Source of the DNA: Gigantopelta aegis
Lineage: Eukaryota > Mollusca > Gastropoda > Neomphalida > Peltospiridae
NCBI RefSeq assembly: GCF_016097555.1
Contig: NC_054712.1
Span: forward strand, 57,614,681-57,678,680
Direction: 5' to 3'
Length of the DNA: 64,000 bases
The notes under the pieces were generated by a model. That model ran no database searches. It saw nothing but the letters and a program-made list of their open reading frames with translations, and had not been told where the DNA came from. The position numbers and the translations under genes were made by a program. Positions 55,179 through 64,000 of this stretch are shown in pieces (position 1 is the first letter of the stretch; each line of letters opens with the position of its first letter).

Positions 55179-56176
55179 GATGTTTTCTTACTCTGTCTAA
55201 TCTCTCTGCGAGCCTTAGCCCTAGCAATACGAAATGCATCCAGGTTGTCTGCTGTAGGTTCACGTTTGAACCGCTCAAGCAACCTGTTTCGCTCTTTGAA
55301 TGCATCTTTGCACGTATAATTAACCCAAGGTTTACTGAAACGCTTTGGTATTGCCGAAGTCTTAGGAATAGTTTCATCTGCAATATCCTTCAAGATGGAA
55401 GTGAACAAAGACATGGGATCATCAGCATCAGTAATGGCAAATTGTTGCAGACGAGTGCTGCACAGATGCTGAAACTGACCCCAATTTGCCTTCGCCAACT
55501 TCCACCTTTGAACCCTTTCAAGTGATGGTGGTCCATCATTCTCCAAAATAATGGGAAAGTGGTCACTACCACAAGGGTCTGAACCAACTTTCCAGGAGAA
55601 ATCAAGAAAACGTGAAGGACTACAAAGGGTTAAATCTATAGAAGTGAAATAACCGTTGGCAGAATGAAAATATGTATGACTTTTATCATTAAATAAAAGT
55701 AAGTCATTTTTGAGAATTAAGTCTTCCAATTGTTTACCTCTAATATTTACATCATCGCATCCGCACAAAGTGTGGTGACCATTAAAATCTCCCATAATAA
55801 TAAACGGAGAAGGGAGCTGATTAATGAGATCTTGAAGATCTCTAGAATTAAAATTAAAATGGTTTCGAGGAGGTATATAAACTGAACACAGAGTTATAGT
55901 TTTATGAGCCGTGACCTTTAGAGCCACAGCTTGTAAATTTGTAGTTAATGCTACTATACTCTGAGGAATGTTTTCATTAACAAGAATGGAAACACCCCCA
56001 GAAGCTCTAGTTTCAGTTTCATGAAACTTATGATAGAGGTTAAATCGTCTCATGGTAATATAATCAGTGTCCTTCAAGAAAGTTTCCTGAAGACTATGTT
56101 TTTGAATTAAAAGACTTAATTCATCAAAATTGGGCCTAAGCCCACGACAATTCCACTGAATGACTGAATTAGTCAT
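55175..56176 (-). CDS. LINE ORF2: APE endonuclease
   Basis: Long open frame from ATG at 56176 (MTNSVIQWNCRGLRPNFDEL). Endonuclease motifs in order: QWNCRGL, SLQETFLK, GGVSILVNENIPQS, IIMGDFNGHHTLCGCDD (active-site Asp/Asn), IDLTLCSPSRFLDFSW and DPCGSDHFPIILEND (catalytic SDH). All key residues are present. It makes the target nick in LINE insertion. ORF2 starts inside the end of ORF1: the bases AATGACTAA hold the ORF2 start and the ORF1 stop, suggesting coupled re-initiation. The frame continues past 55175 to 55046. Confidence 0.9.
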
Positions 56177-57580
56177 TGGGAGGAAGTATGGGAGTTAATT
56201 TGGACTTTCCCTTGTGTTTTGAAGATGTTACCTGTACTTGTGGAAGATCAAAGGACATATAATCCATCCCATCTTCATCATCAGGAACCAAAGCATTAAA
56301 GGAGTTGCTGACTGGGATGGCATGCATCTCAATCTTCTTCATACGTCCAGAACATTTACTTATGGATGACTTTGCATCTTTCCTTGACTGAGGGCGGCTA
56401 CTGGTGTCTGGCGCCCCAGAAGTTGACCTACTTGACAGATCTATTGATCCCAAAGATGCTTGTGTCATTTTATTGGCTTCTTTTTGTTTCTGAGCAGCCT
56501 TTGCTACCTGCTTTTCAGTTTTCTCAATATCTGACAGCTTTTTATATTTAGTCTCGTCACAGTGCCAGTATTGGTTGCAGCACTTGTCATAGAAACCCGT
56601 ACTGCTGCAGGATATGACTTTCCTGCTGCAACAACTGGTGTGGATGTTTCCACCAATTTCCTGGCCTCCTGGAATGACAAGCGCTTTTCAACCTTGACCT
56701 GCTGAACCTTCCTTTCTGTTTTTCATCTTGTACATTCTCGCGAATATGCAAAATGGTGTCCCTTACAGTTTATGCACATGATCTCATTTTGACATGTTTT
56801 GCTGTCATGGTCTAGCTGACCACAACGCGCGCATGTCAGGTGGTTTCTACATGCAGCCTGACCATGACCAAACTTTTGGCACTTAAAACAGCGCAAAGGG
56901 TTTGGAATGTAAGGTTCAACAGGGATGCTGATATACCCAGCCCTCATTGATTGAGGAAGAGTTGGCTTGTTAAAAGATAAGATAAAGGTATTTGTAGGAA
57001 CCAACTTATTATTCCTACGAACTATTATCCTCTTTAGAAATGTCAGGCCTTGTGATGATAAATTCTCAATGATCTCATCATCATCAACTCCCTGCAAATC
57101 ACGAGATCTAATCACTCCCTTAGAAGAATTAAGGGAGGCATGAGCTGTCACTGTGATAGGCACATTACTTAAAATACTTGACTTTAATAAATATTTAGAA
57201 TGGCTTTCTGTCAAGCTTTCAACAAGCAAAGTTCCATTTCTTAATTTTTTAACAGTATTGGACTCGCCAGCCAAGCCGACAAGTCCCTTTTGAACAGCAA
57301 GCGGTAAAAGCTTGCTCAAGGCTCCGTCAATAGTTGAACTGATAACCAAGAACCTCGGCCAGGATTCAGAAGATGTAACTCTGGACTTCTTATTAAAACT
57401 ATTGTTCTTGGATTCTTCATCTGATGATAAAGAATCCGGAACTTCGGTATGGACCCTTTTCAGGGTCCCATCAACAGGTTGAGAATGGTTTGTAGCCATA
57501 TTAGAGTTCAAATGTTTCATGAACCATGCCCCCACCCACCACGGAGTCCAACAAGGGGACATGATGGTGCGGATAACCAC
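56169..57580 (-). CDS. LINE ORF1: gag-like zinc-knuckle protein
   Basis: First frame 57580-56723: N-terminal variable part (WTPWWVGAWFMKHLN, DGTLKRVHTEVPDSLSSDEE), an RRM-like middle (LTFLKRIIVRRNNKLVP, NTFILSFNKPTLPQ), then three CCHC knuckles (CFKCQKFGHGQAAC, CARCGQLDHDSKTC, CINCKGHHFAYSREC). A frame change near 56720-56470 separates it from the C-terminus (56468-56169), which is Ser/Lys rich and ends ILPPND. Such proteins coat LINE RNA. The likely start is one of MSPCWTPWW or MATNHSQ. Confidence 0.85.
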
Positions 57581-57924
57581 CAGACAGGAATATATGGTTG
57601 ATATACTCAGGCAAGAAAAAATTAATCACCCGATTGACCCTAGCCACCGCCCCAAGAGCAACAAATACAAAAAGTAATTAAAACAATGTTTGTTCTTGAC
57701 TACTATAAACAAAACAAAGGTTGCGTGCTATCAAGCTTGGCATGACCAGCCGATTGATCAGGTCGGGCCTCCCTGACCACCCGTCTATATGAACTCCGGG
57801 CCAAAGTGATGTATTGCCAGAAGTCATACCCGCAGGTATGCCCCAACTCAGTCACCAGGATCCCATCATCCATTTTCACGGGTTGTACATCACCGCCAAC
57901 AAGATGCCCCAAAAGGGGAGTTGT

Positions 57925-57997
57925 GCTGTATTGGCCATTCTCAAAGAGAATGTTAACCCCTGCACCACGGTGAGGTTACAGCACGCGCTGGGGCAAA
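57925..57997 (-). mobile_element. LINE 5'-end motif shared with short elements
   Basis: tgtgctgtattggccattct, aagagaatgtt and accacggtgaggttacagca are found both here at the LINE 5' end and as the head of every short element (6356, 27523, 35613, 43171, 43606). Confidence 0.85.
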
Positions 57998-58006
57998 ATG
58001 CATCAA

Positions 58007-58327
58007 AGGGACATTCCTGAGTTTGCTGCAATTTTAAGATGTTATCGACTAACAGAGACTCTTTAACAATTGTAATTACATATATTTTTCTGCATAAAAT
58101 ATTAGTGGCTGTATATTAAACGTGTTTCTGGTGGTTCTAATATTTGTTTTTGTCGTACGTACGAAATTATTTGAAGACAAAATCCAGTTTGGGCTTCTTA
58201 CAAATATTAAGACGACCAGAAACACATTGAATATACAGACACTGATATTCTAAACAAGAAAATATATTTAATATGTAAGTTTAATCACAGAAATATCTTA
58301 CAATGCAGTAAACTCAGGAATGTCCCT
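58007..58327. mobile_element. MITE-1 (gene B intron 2)
   Basis: Starts AGGGACATTCCTGAGTTTGC, ends gaatgtccct; left flank TCAA, right TTAA. It abuts the LINE target duplication. Gene A has gcattaagaataaag without it. Confidence 0.9.
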
Positions 58328-58399
58328 TTAAGAAGAAAGAGAAACTATGCGAAACAGTGTATTCTCATTTCCCCAAACAACGAACATATCCAGTTCTGG

Positions 58400-58465
58400 G
58401 ATCTAATTCATCAAACTCTCACAACGTTCATAGGAGTACGGGCTCCCATTTTTGTAGGAGAGGCA
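58400..58465. repeat. Single 59-bp satellite unit (gene B)
   Basis: ctaattcatcaaactctcac, aacgttcataggagtacg, then ctcccatttttgtaggag occurs once, between the same flanks (cgaaacagtgtattctcat and aggcaggctgatt) that border the 45-copy array in gene A. Confidence 0.92.
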
Positions 58466-58614
58466 GGCTGATTTTGTTGCCCAAATTAAACTAAAATGCA
58501 CGAATCAGGTACGGCGTGATTGACAGCCACTCTCGACCAATAATATTTCGACGGGGACGTGGTTAGCTCGTCATAGGCGAGATCAATTGTTTCCACAAGC
58601 GGATTGGTACTTAC

Positions 58615-58665
58615 GTTGATAGCCAGTCATAGGGATTCCCTTGATTCCGGACCATATTGAGTATT
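58615..58665 (-). CDS. Gene B exon 2
   Basis: 51 nt between attgtag and GTAAGT; encodes EYSIWSGIKGIPMTGYQ. Same size and phases as gene A exon 2. Confidence 0.85.
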
Positions 58666-59136
58666 CTACAATGACAAAACAAAATGGTTACTAGTATATG
58701 GCAATAAGAACTTCAGATACTCGATTATAAATTGTTTAGGCTAACGGATCGAATTTTATGCATACGGTTATGTTATTCCACTTGTTATATTGCAATTTTG
58801 GTGTGTAATTAAGTAGATCGACAAACGGGTGTTGTGCGGTACACTAGCGATCTTTAATTTCAGTCGAGAACAGGCGCGGATCCAGGATTTTTTTTTTAAA
58901 TGCCTGAAAGGTGGAAGGGATCAAGGCTGTAGCTGGGATTATATATTTTTTCAGGGATGTAACGGTAGGTGCAGATGGATTCTTGGAAAGAACGAGTACG
59001 GAATGCGCAAGACACTAGGGGTTCATGGGTACATGCCCCTCCCTCCACCCCCCACCCCCCCAGGAAATTTTGAAATCTATAGGCCACTTTGCAGCCATTT
59101 CAGGGAGGTTACATACTGAAAACGTCAATATCAACA

Positions 59137-59500
59137 ATACCGGCCTCCGTGGCGTCGTGGTTAGGCCATTGGTCTACAAGCTGGTTGGTACTGGGTTCAG
59201 ATCCCAGTCGAGGCATGGGATTTTTAATCCAGATACCAACTCCAAACCCCGAGTGAGTGCTTCGCAAGGCTCAATTGGTAGGTGTAAACAAGGGCCATGG
59301 TTTGTGCTATCCTGCCTGTGGGAAGCGCAAATAAAAGATCCCTTGCTGCCTGTCATAAAAGAGTAGCCTATGTGGCGACAGCGGGTTTCCTCTAAAACAA
59401 AACAATGTCAGAATGACCATATGTTTGACGTCCCAATAGCCGATGATAAGATAAAAAGTCAATGTGCTCTTGTGGCGTCGTTAAATAAAACAAACTTTAC
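59137..59500 (+). mobile_element. Chimeric SINE (second head, common body)
   Basis: Head ccggcctccgtggcgtcgtg with B box ggttcagatcccag, then body gggccatggtttgtgctatc, gcgaatc-type agcgcaaataaaagatccct and tail gcgtcgttaaataaaacaaa. It joins the head of the 33337 type to the body of the 20510 type. Confidence 0.75.
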
Positions 59501-59689
59501 TTTCAATATCAATAACGGTTATTAACCAGTAAATGTTTTTAGCTACGGCCCTGTGGATTAGCTTGCTTTTTTGTGTATTATGTAATGTACATTGTTTGAC
59601 CAAAAATGGAGGAGGGTCCGGATCTCTTGGGACCTCTCAGGAATCCGTGCCTGGTGAATATAACTTTCATTAACAATCTAAAGTTAAAG

Positions 59690-59800
59690 TTTGTTTTGTT
59701 TAACGACACCACTAGATCACATTGATTAATTAATCGTCGGCTATTGGATACCAAACATTTGATAATTTTGACACGTAGTCTGCAGAGGAAACCCGCTACA
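59690..59800 (-). mobile_element. SINE 3' part, origin of a minisatellite
   Basis: Reverse SINE tail: gtttgttttgtttaacgaca, cgtcggctattggataccaa, then gaggaaacccgctaca, which is the core of the minisatellite that follows. Confidence 0.85.
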
Positions 59801-60550
59801 GGGTGTATGCATGTAGTCTGCAGAGGAAACCTTCTACATGGTGTATGCATGTAGTCTGCAGAGGAAACCCTCTACAGTGTGTATACATGTAGTCTGCAGA
59901 GGAAACCCGCTACAGGGTGTATCCATGTAGTCTGCAGAGGAAACCCGCTACAGGGTGTATACATGTAGTCCTCTACAGGGTGTATACATATAGTCTGCAG
60001 AGGAAACCCGCTACAGGGTGTATACATGTAGTCCTCTACAGGGTGTATACATATAGTCTGCAGAGGAAACCCGCTACAGGGTGTATACACGTAGTCTGCA
60101 GAGGAAACCCGCTACAGGGTGTATACACGTAGTCTGCAGAGGAAACCCGCTACAGGGTGTATGCACGTAGTCTGCAGAGGAAACCCTCTACAGGGTGTAT
60201 GCTCGTAGTCTGCAGAGGAAACCCGCTACAGGGTGTATGCACGTAGTCTGCAGAGGAAACCCGCTACAGGGTGTATGCACGTAGTCTGCAGAGGAAACCC
60301 TCTACAGGGTGTATGCTCGTAGTCTGCAGAGGAAACCCGCTACAGGGTGTATGCACGTAGTCTGCAGAGGAAACCCGCTACAGGGTGTATGCACGTAGTC
60401 TGCAGAGGAAACCCTCTACAGGGTGTATGCTCGTAGTCTGCAGAGGAAACCCGCTACAGGGTGTATACACGTAGTCTGCAGAGGAAACCCGCTACAGGGT
60501 GTATACACGTAGTCTGCAGAGGAATCCCGCTACAGGGTGTATACATGTAC
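59778..60550. repeat. 38-bp minisatellite, about 20 copies (gene B intron 1)
   Basis: Unit cgtagtctgcagaggaaacc, cgctacagggtgtatgca. Three variant types (cccgctaca, ccctctaca, shortened units at 59969 and 60031) recur in blocks of three from 60100 to 60450. It extends directly out of a SINE fragment. Confidence 0.95.
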
Positions 60551-61000
60551 TACCACATCAAATCCCATAGACGACAATAGTAACATATGCGGCTAAAACT
60601 CCTACCTGCAGCGTATCAATCGACATAAACGCCACGGATATAAATACTACCACGCCTCACCCTTAAAGTGAATTTTAAAAAATGGAGGTCAAGCTGCTCA
60701 TTTCTGAGATAACTGGTAGCGTCTATGACTACTCTAGTTCGACACAAAATTCCAGTACATATTTTTACAGGTACCCCATACATGTTTCAAGAAAAAAGCT
60801 ACTTGACACAGTGGTACTAGATGAAATAAAATTACATACATTTTTTGCCCAGATGAAACTATTTTTTTTACCACCAAAACACACATTTATCACCAATCAG
60901 GGGATTTGTGGTGTTCGCTTCTATATCAAAAGTTCGGTGCACCTCGAACTTTGACCCAGCCGGAAGTTATTTGGTTTAGTACTACCTACAGTTTTCGTAG
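60551..61000. other. Unassigned sequence in gene B intron 1
   Basis: Contains a 90-codon plus-strand frame (60682-60954) without motifs. Absent from gene A intron 1, so it is probably an inserted element of unknown type. Confidence 0.35.
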
Positions 61001-61004
61001 CGCA

Positions 61005-61175
61005 GCAAGGGATCTTTTACATACAGATTCCCACAGACAGGAAAGCACATACCACGACCTTTGACCAGTTGTGGTGCACTGGTCGGAACGAGAAAACCCC
61101 CAATCAGTTGAATGTATCCACCGAGGTGGTTCGATTCTGCGATGCAAGCACCTCAGGCAAACACTTAACCGATTG
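61005..61175 (-). mobile_element. SINE, minus strand
   Basis: Reverse SINE: agcaagggatcttttacata, ggaaagcacataccacgacc, ttgtggtgcactggtcggaa. Confidence 0.75.
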
Positions 61176-61310
61176 ACCAGGACAGAACTATCTCAGTGTA
61201 GCGCTCGCCCGAGGTGTTTTGATCGCAGGTTCGAACCCCATCGAAAGACCCATTCTCTGGTTGGAATGTGCCATTTAGATTTAGATTTACATCAAGTTGG
61301 TCATACTTAC

Positions 61311-61401
61311 CAGGTTGCGGATAATAATTGTAACTTGGATACATGGTCGCTGACGTCATAACCGCACATGCGCACAAACAGAGAATGAACATCCCAGACA
61401 T
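61311..61401 (-). CDS. Gene B exon 1: signal peptide
   Basis: ATG at 61401 in AACAAAATG; encodes the same signal peptide as gene A (MSGMFILCLCACAVMTSATM), then YPSYNYYPQP. Donor CCTG|GTAAGT, phase 1, is stronger than gene A's GTAAAT. 91 nt. Confidence 0.87.
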
Positions 61402-61466
61402 TTTGTTGGAAGTGAGTCTCGGAATCTGGAATGTCAGAAATAAATAAAAATAATATTAATAATTCC

Positions 61467-61475
61467 ATATATAAG
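61467..61475 (-). promoter_or_regulatory. TATA box of gene B
   Basis: CTTATATAT on the minus strand about 66 bp upstream of the ATG; conserved with gene A at 16216. Confidence 0.6.
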
Positions 61476-61651
61476 TAGTCTAGACAACTCAAAGTAATTT
61501 GTTTTCCACCTGGCCTAAAGCCATTGTTGTATTATAGGCACGCAACAAACATTTAATCACAGCCGCGGATCCAAGGGAAATTGTTGGGGGATGCATATGC
61601 CTCCTGGTATTTCGAACTCTCTCCCCCCCCCCCCCCCCCCGGTATTTTGCA

Positions 61652-61775
61652 TTAAGAAAAATGTAGCGGGTTTCCTCTGATGACTACGAGTCAGAATTAC
61701 CAAATGTTTGACATCCAATAGCAGATGATTAATTAATCAATGTGCTCTAGTGGTGTCGTTAAACAAAACAAACTT
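61652..61775 (+). mobile_element. SINE 3' part
   Basis: tagcgggtttcctctgatga, ttgacatccaatagcagatg, tgctctagtggtgtcgttaa. Confidence 0.8.
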
Positions 61776-61779
61776 CTTC

Positions 61780-62225
61780 TTTACATCTGTCAAATTATTT
61801 TATTATTATTAATTGATTATCTTAAACCCACAAGTTTTTTTTTAATGACTGTGTTAATCATTTTACAAATATACAGTGGCACTTTATTTTTAACAGTTCC
61901 ATCTCCTTAGGTACATTGCCTGTATTGGTTGGCATCTTGAATTAATGAAAATTAACTTGTATAGAAAAACTTAACTATTTTCATCGTATTTCATGACCCC
62001 TAGAACCATGGGTTAGGTGCAAGAATTACATTTTAGTACCGAATAATAAGAAAGTTATTGTCATTTTCTCAATTTGGACCACCATATTGGTGACCATCAT
62101 GTGTTTACATGGCCCATTTATTTAAATCTGAATTTTGATAGCACCAGTGCCCTCTTTGGCTCCTAAAACCATAGGCTAGATGCAATAATTGTTGTTTATC
62201 TGTCAATTTATAATCAAGCTTGACG
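61780..62225. other. Intergenic, nothing recognised
   Basis: AT-rich; no supported feature. Confidence 0.4.
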
Positions 62226-63175
62226 AAACTTTCTTTAATATAACTGCTAAAACTGTTGCTCACTCTGCTAGTTGAGCATTAGGACTACTTATAGCTAAAA
62301 CCAAGCCTATGGGCGGAATGTCTTATACTGTTTTTAGTAATTTGTATTACTACAGTGTGTTGCCTATTATTACGTATGGTGCTGGTGTATGGGGTACCAA
62401 TGAGTACTCGGTTATCAACAACGTCCAGAACCGTCTGGGAATTGGGAAATGCAGTCCCAATGCTGCTGTGAATGGAGATATGGGGTGGACTCCCATGAAA
62501 GTATTCCAGTGGAAAACGGTACTACGCTAGTGGAGTAGACTTGTGAATATGGATATTAATAGACTTAATAAACGTATTTTCATATGGACAGAAAAACTCC
62601 AATCTGAAAAGTATAAAATTTCGAATTTTAATGTGCACCAATTCTGTTTACAGCAACATATTGGACAGTTTTGTGACATTGATATTCCGCTACCTCAATA
62701 TATAATCAATGATGCCTTTAAACTCATGGATTCGTGAAGGGAATTTATATATCACAATACTGGAAAACTGAGGACTTGACGATCGTATATTTAAGAGTTG
62801 GTTTGACGTTGAAAGATACGTTGAAATGTTAATGCCCGGCCACTACAGAAGCTCTCTAGCCAAGTTTCGATGTGGTGTAGCACCAATACGACTAGAGACG
62901 GGTAGATATGGAAATTAACCTGCTCACGAACGTCTATGTCTTGTATGTCCTAACCAGTGTGTGGAGGATGAATTGCATGTTTCTACATACTGCCCCCTTT
63001 ACGAAAACCTCTGTTTTATTCTGTATCAACACACTCCAGTTGCCTTTAAATATTTTATGTCTTTATCTGATTTTAATATGATAAGTTTTTTACTGTCTGA
63101 ACCAAAACTTGCTTTTATAACAGCCAAAACCTGCTTTTGAACTCTACAGAGACGTAGAGACTTTTTATATTTTTG
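62226..63175 (+). mobile_element. LINE C-terminal remnant
   Basis: Plus-strand frames read YYSVLPIITYGAGVWGTNEY, NRLGIGKCSPNAAVNGDMGW (62309-62530), then DINRLNKRIFIWTEKLQ and QHIGQFCDIDIPLP (62543-62737). Further broken frames to about 63170 include a Cys/His segment (CLVCPNQCVEDELHVSTYCP). This is the post-RT thumb and C-terminal domain of a CR1-like or related LINE. Only the 3' coding end is present, with several breaks. Confidence 0.75.
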
Positions 63176-63367
63176 ATTAATTTGTATGTTTCGTTTATTG
63201 TCAAAAGCTTATTTTAATATTACGAGGACATACTCATATGCATATATATTACTATTAATATCTTTGGTTTTTAAATTTATTATAAATGTGAATATTTGTT
63301 TATTGTATATATCGTCTCTCATAATTCCCTACTGAATGGCTTATGTACTCTGTCTGTCCGTCTGTCT

Positions 63368-63915
63368 AGTATTCCTGAAGGTGTGAAGAACGCTTATTTG
63401 CTGCACCTTACCACTGTTGTTAAACATATCCATTTTATATAATAGTAAACATTTACTGTGGCCGCTTAATACAGTTATTTTGGGAGGCAATTTAAGTGGC
63501 CGCTGGCCGCGTTAGACAGGTAACCACTTATTACGAGTGCATCTACATGAAATGACCGCTGATTACAGGTGGCCGTTTATGACAATGAGAGCGGGGGGGG
63601 GGGGGGGGGGGGGGCGGAACATATGTTACATGGTCCTTTTTGAAATTACTTTTTATAGAAATATGAATTACAAACATTTTTACTATACTTGTGACAAGAA
63701 AATTCGTTAGATTGCAAAACAAAAAGGAAAAAAAAAACACTAAAAAAAGAATGGATTCACTCCTATATATGTGATCAAATTTGTATAGTAAACATTTACC
63801 AGGGATCACTGCGGGTTCTGAACAACACGCGACGATCTATAGTTTATAGGCCTGTTTTTCATTGCATATCTTACGCTGAATTTGAGAGCGCCTTTCACCA
63901 CCAAACGACATTTAT
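63368..63915. other. Upstream flank of gene B, duplicated near gene A
   Basis: attcctgaaggtgtgaagaa and aatagtaaacatttactgtg match 17798-17880; caccaccaaacgac matches 17898. A (G)22 run at 63593-63614 lies within. No gene. Confidence 0.6.
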
Positions 63916-63918
63916 TAA

Positions 63919-64000
63919 AGGGACATTCCTGAGTTTGATTGTAAGATGTTTCTGACTAATAATATATTTCTACGATTAAACTTACATATTAAATATATTT
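63919..64000. mobile_element. MITE-1, cut by the window end
   Basis: TTAA then AGGGACATTCCTGAGTTTGA and the family body (tacgattaaacttacatatt). Confidence 0.9.

Larger units (their letters stand above)
53706..57997 (-). mobile_element. LINE family I, 4.3 kb, RT mostly deleted
   Basis: The most complete copy of this LINE. On the minus strand: 5' end at 57997 (gctggggc side), 5' UTR to 57580, ORF1 57580-56169, ORF2 from 56176 (endonuclease, RT remnant, RNase H to 53876), 3' UTR and (TGAA)n at 53706. A direct repeat AAAATGCAT(T/C)AA flanks it (53693 and 57995). The pre-insertion site is visible in gene A (11830: gatgcattaagaat). Most of the RT is missing, several frames are broken, and one RNase H acidic residue is lost. 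Confidence 0.93.

Noticed and set aside
60682-60954. 90-codon plus-strand frame in gene B intron 1
   Set aside because: No domain or start context, and the segment is absent from gene A. More likely an inserted repeat.

Overview
The window looks like nuclear DNA of an animal, most likely a mollusc and probably a gastropod. It has split genes with GT..AG introns and TATA/AATAAA signals, several families of tRNA-derived SINEs, non-LTR retrotransposons, hAT and Tc1/mariner transposons, very many TTAA-target MITEs and long tandem repeats. The gastropod assignment is inference from SINE tails I associate with molluscs; no database was searched. No rRNA, true tRNA gene, CRISPR array or retrovirus-like element was recognised.

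The host content is a small tandem family of secreted glycine-rich repeat proteins on the minus strand. Gene A (exons 16147-16063, 15653-15603, 10717-7908; 981 aa) and gene B (exons 61401-61311, 58665-58615, 52922-51847; 405 aa) share a nearly identical signal peptide, a 51-nt second exon, phase-1 introns, a dibasic RYRR site at the exon 2/3 join, long 29-30-residue Gly-rich repeats and a C-terminal CGGPxVCP motif. Upstream DNA, introns and 3' UTRs are also homologous, so whole transcription units were duplicated. A third, degenerate or strongly diverged copy (C) lies between them (possible exons at about 37695-37644, 32729-32682 and 32111-32028) and has a complete hAT transposon inserted at its 3' end.

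Layout: 1-3260 two LINE fragments and a MITE; 3260-7760 intergenic repeats; 7760-16220 gene A, whose second intron holds a 2.7-kb, 59-bp satellite; 16220-21960 promoter region, SINEs, MITEs and microsatellites; 21965-24650 a 38-bp satellite; 24650-27900 MITEs and a 68-bp minisatellite; 27932-32019 the hAT element; 32020-37700 gene C remnants mixed with nested LINE, SINE and MITE insertions; 37700-42800 LINE RT remnant and a hAT-C/coiled-coil ORF; 42800-45400 short LINE-derived elements and a LINE endonuclease; 45398-46895 a Tc1/mariner element; 47000-51600 SINE, LINE RNase H and MITEs; 51690-61480 gene B with a 4.3-kb LINE in intron 2 and a 38-bp minisatellite in intron 1; 61480-64000 LINE remnant and upstream duplicated DNA.

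The most informative theme is that duplicated segments act as empty-site controls for each other. Gene A shows the pre-insertion state of gene B's LINE and MITE, gene B shows the single-copy ancestor of gene A's satellite, and repeats elsewhere give empty sites for MITEs and for a short LINE-derived element whose head matches the LINE 5' end and whose tail matches the LINE 3' end.
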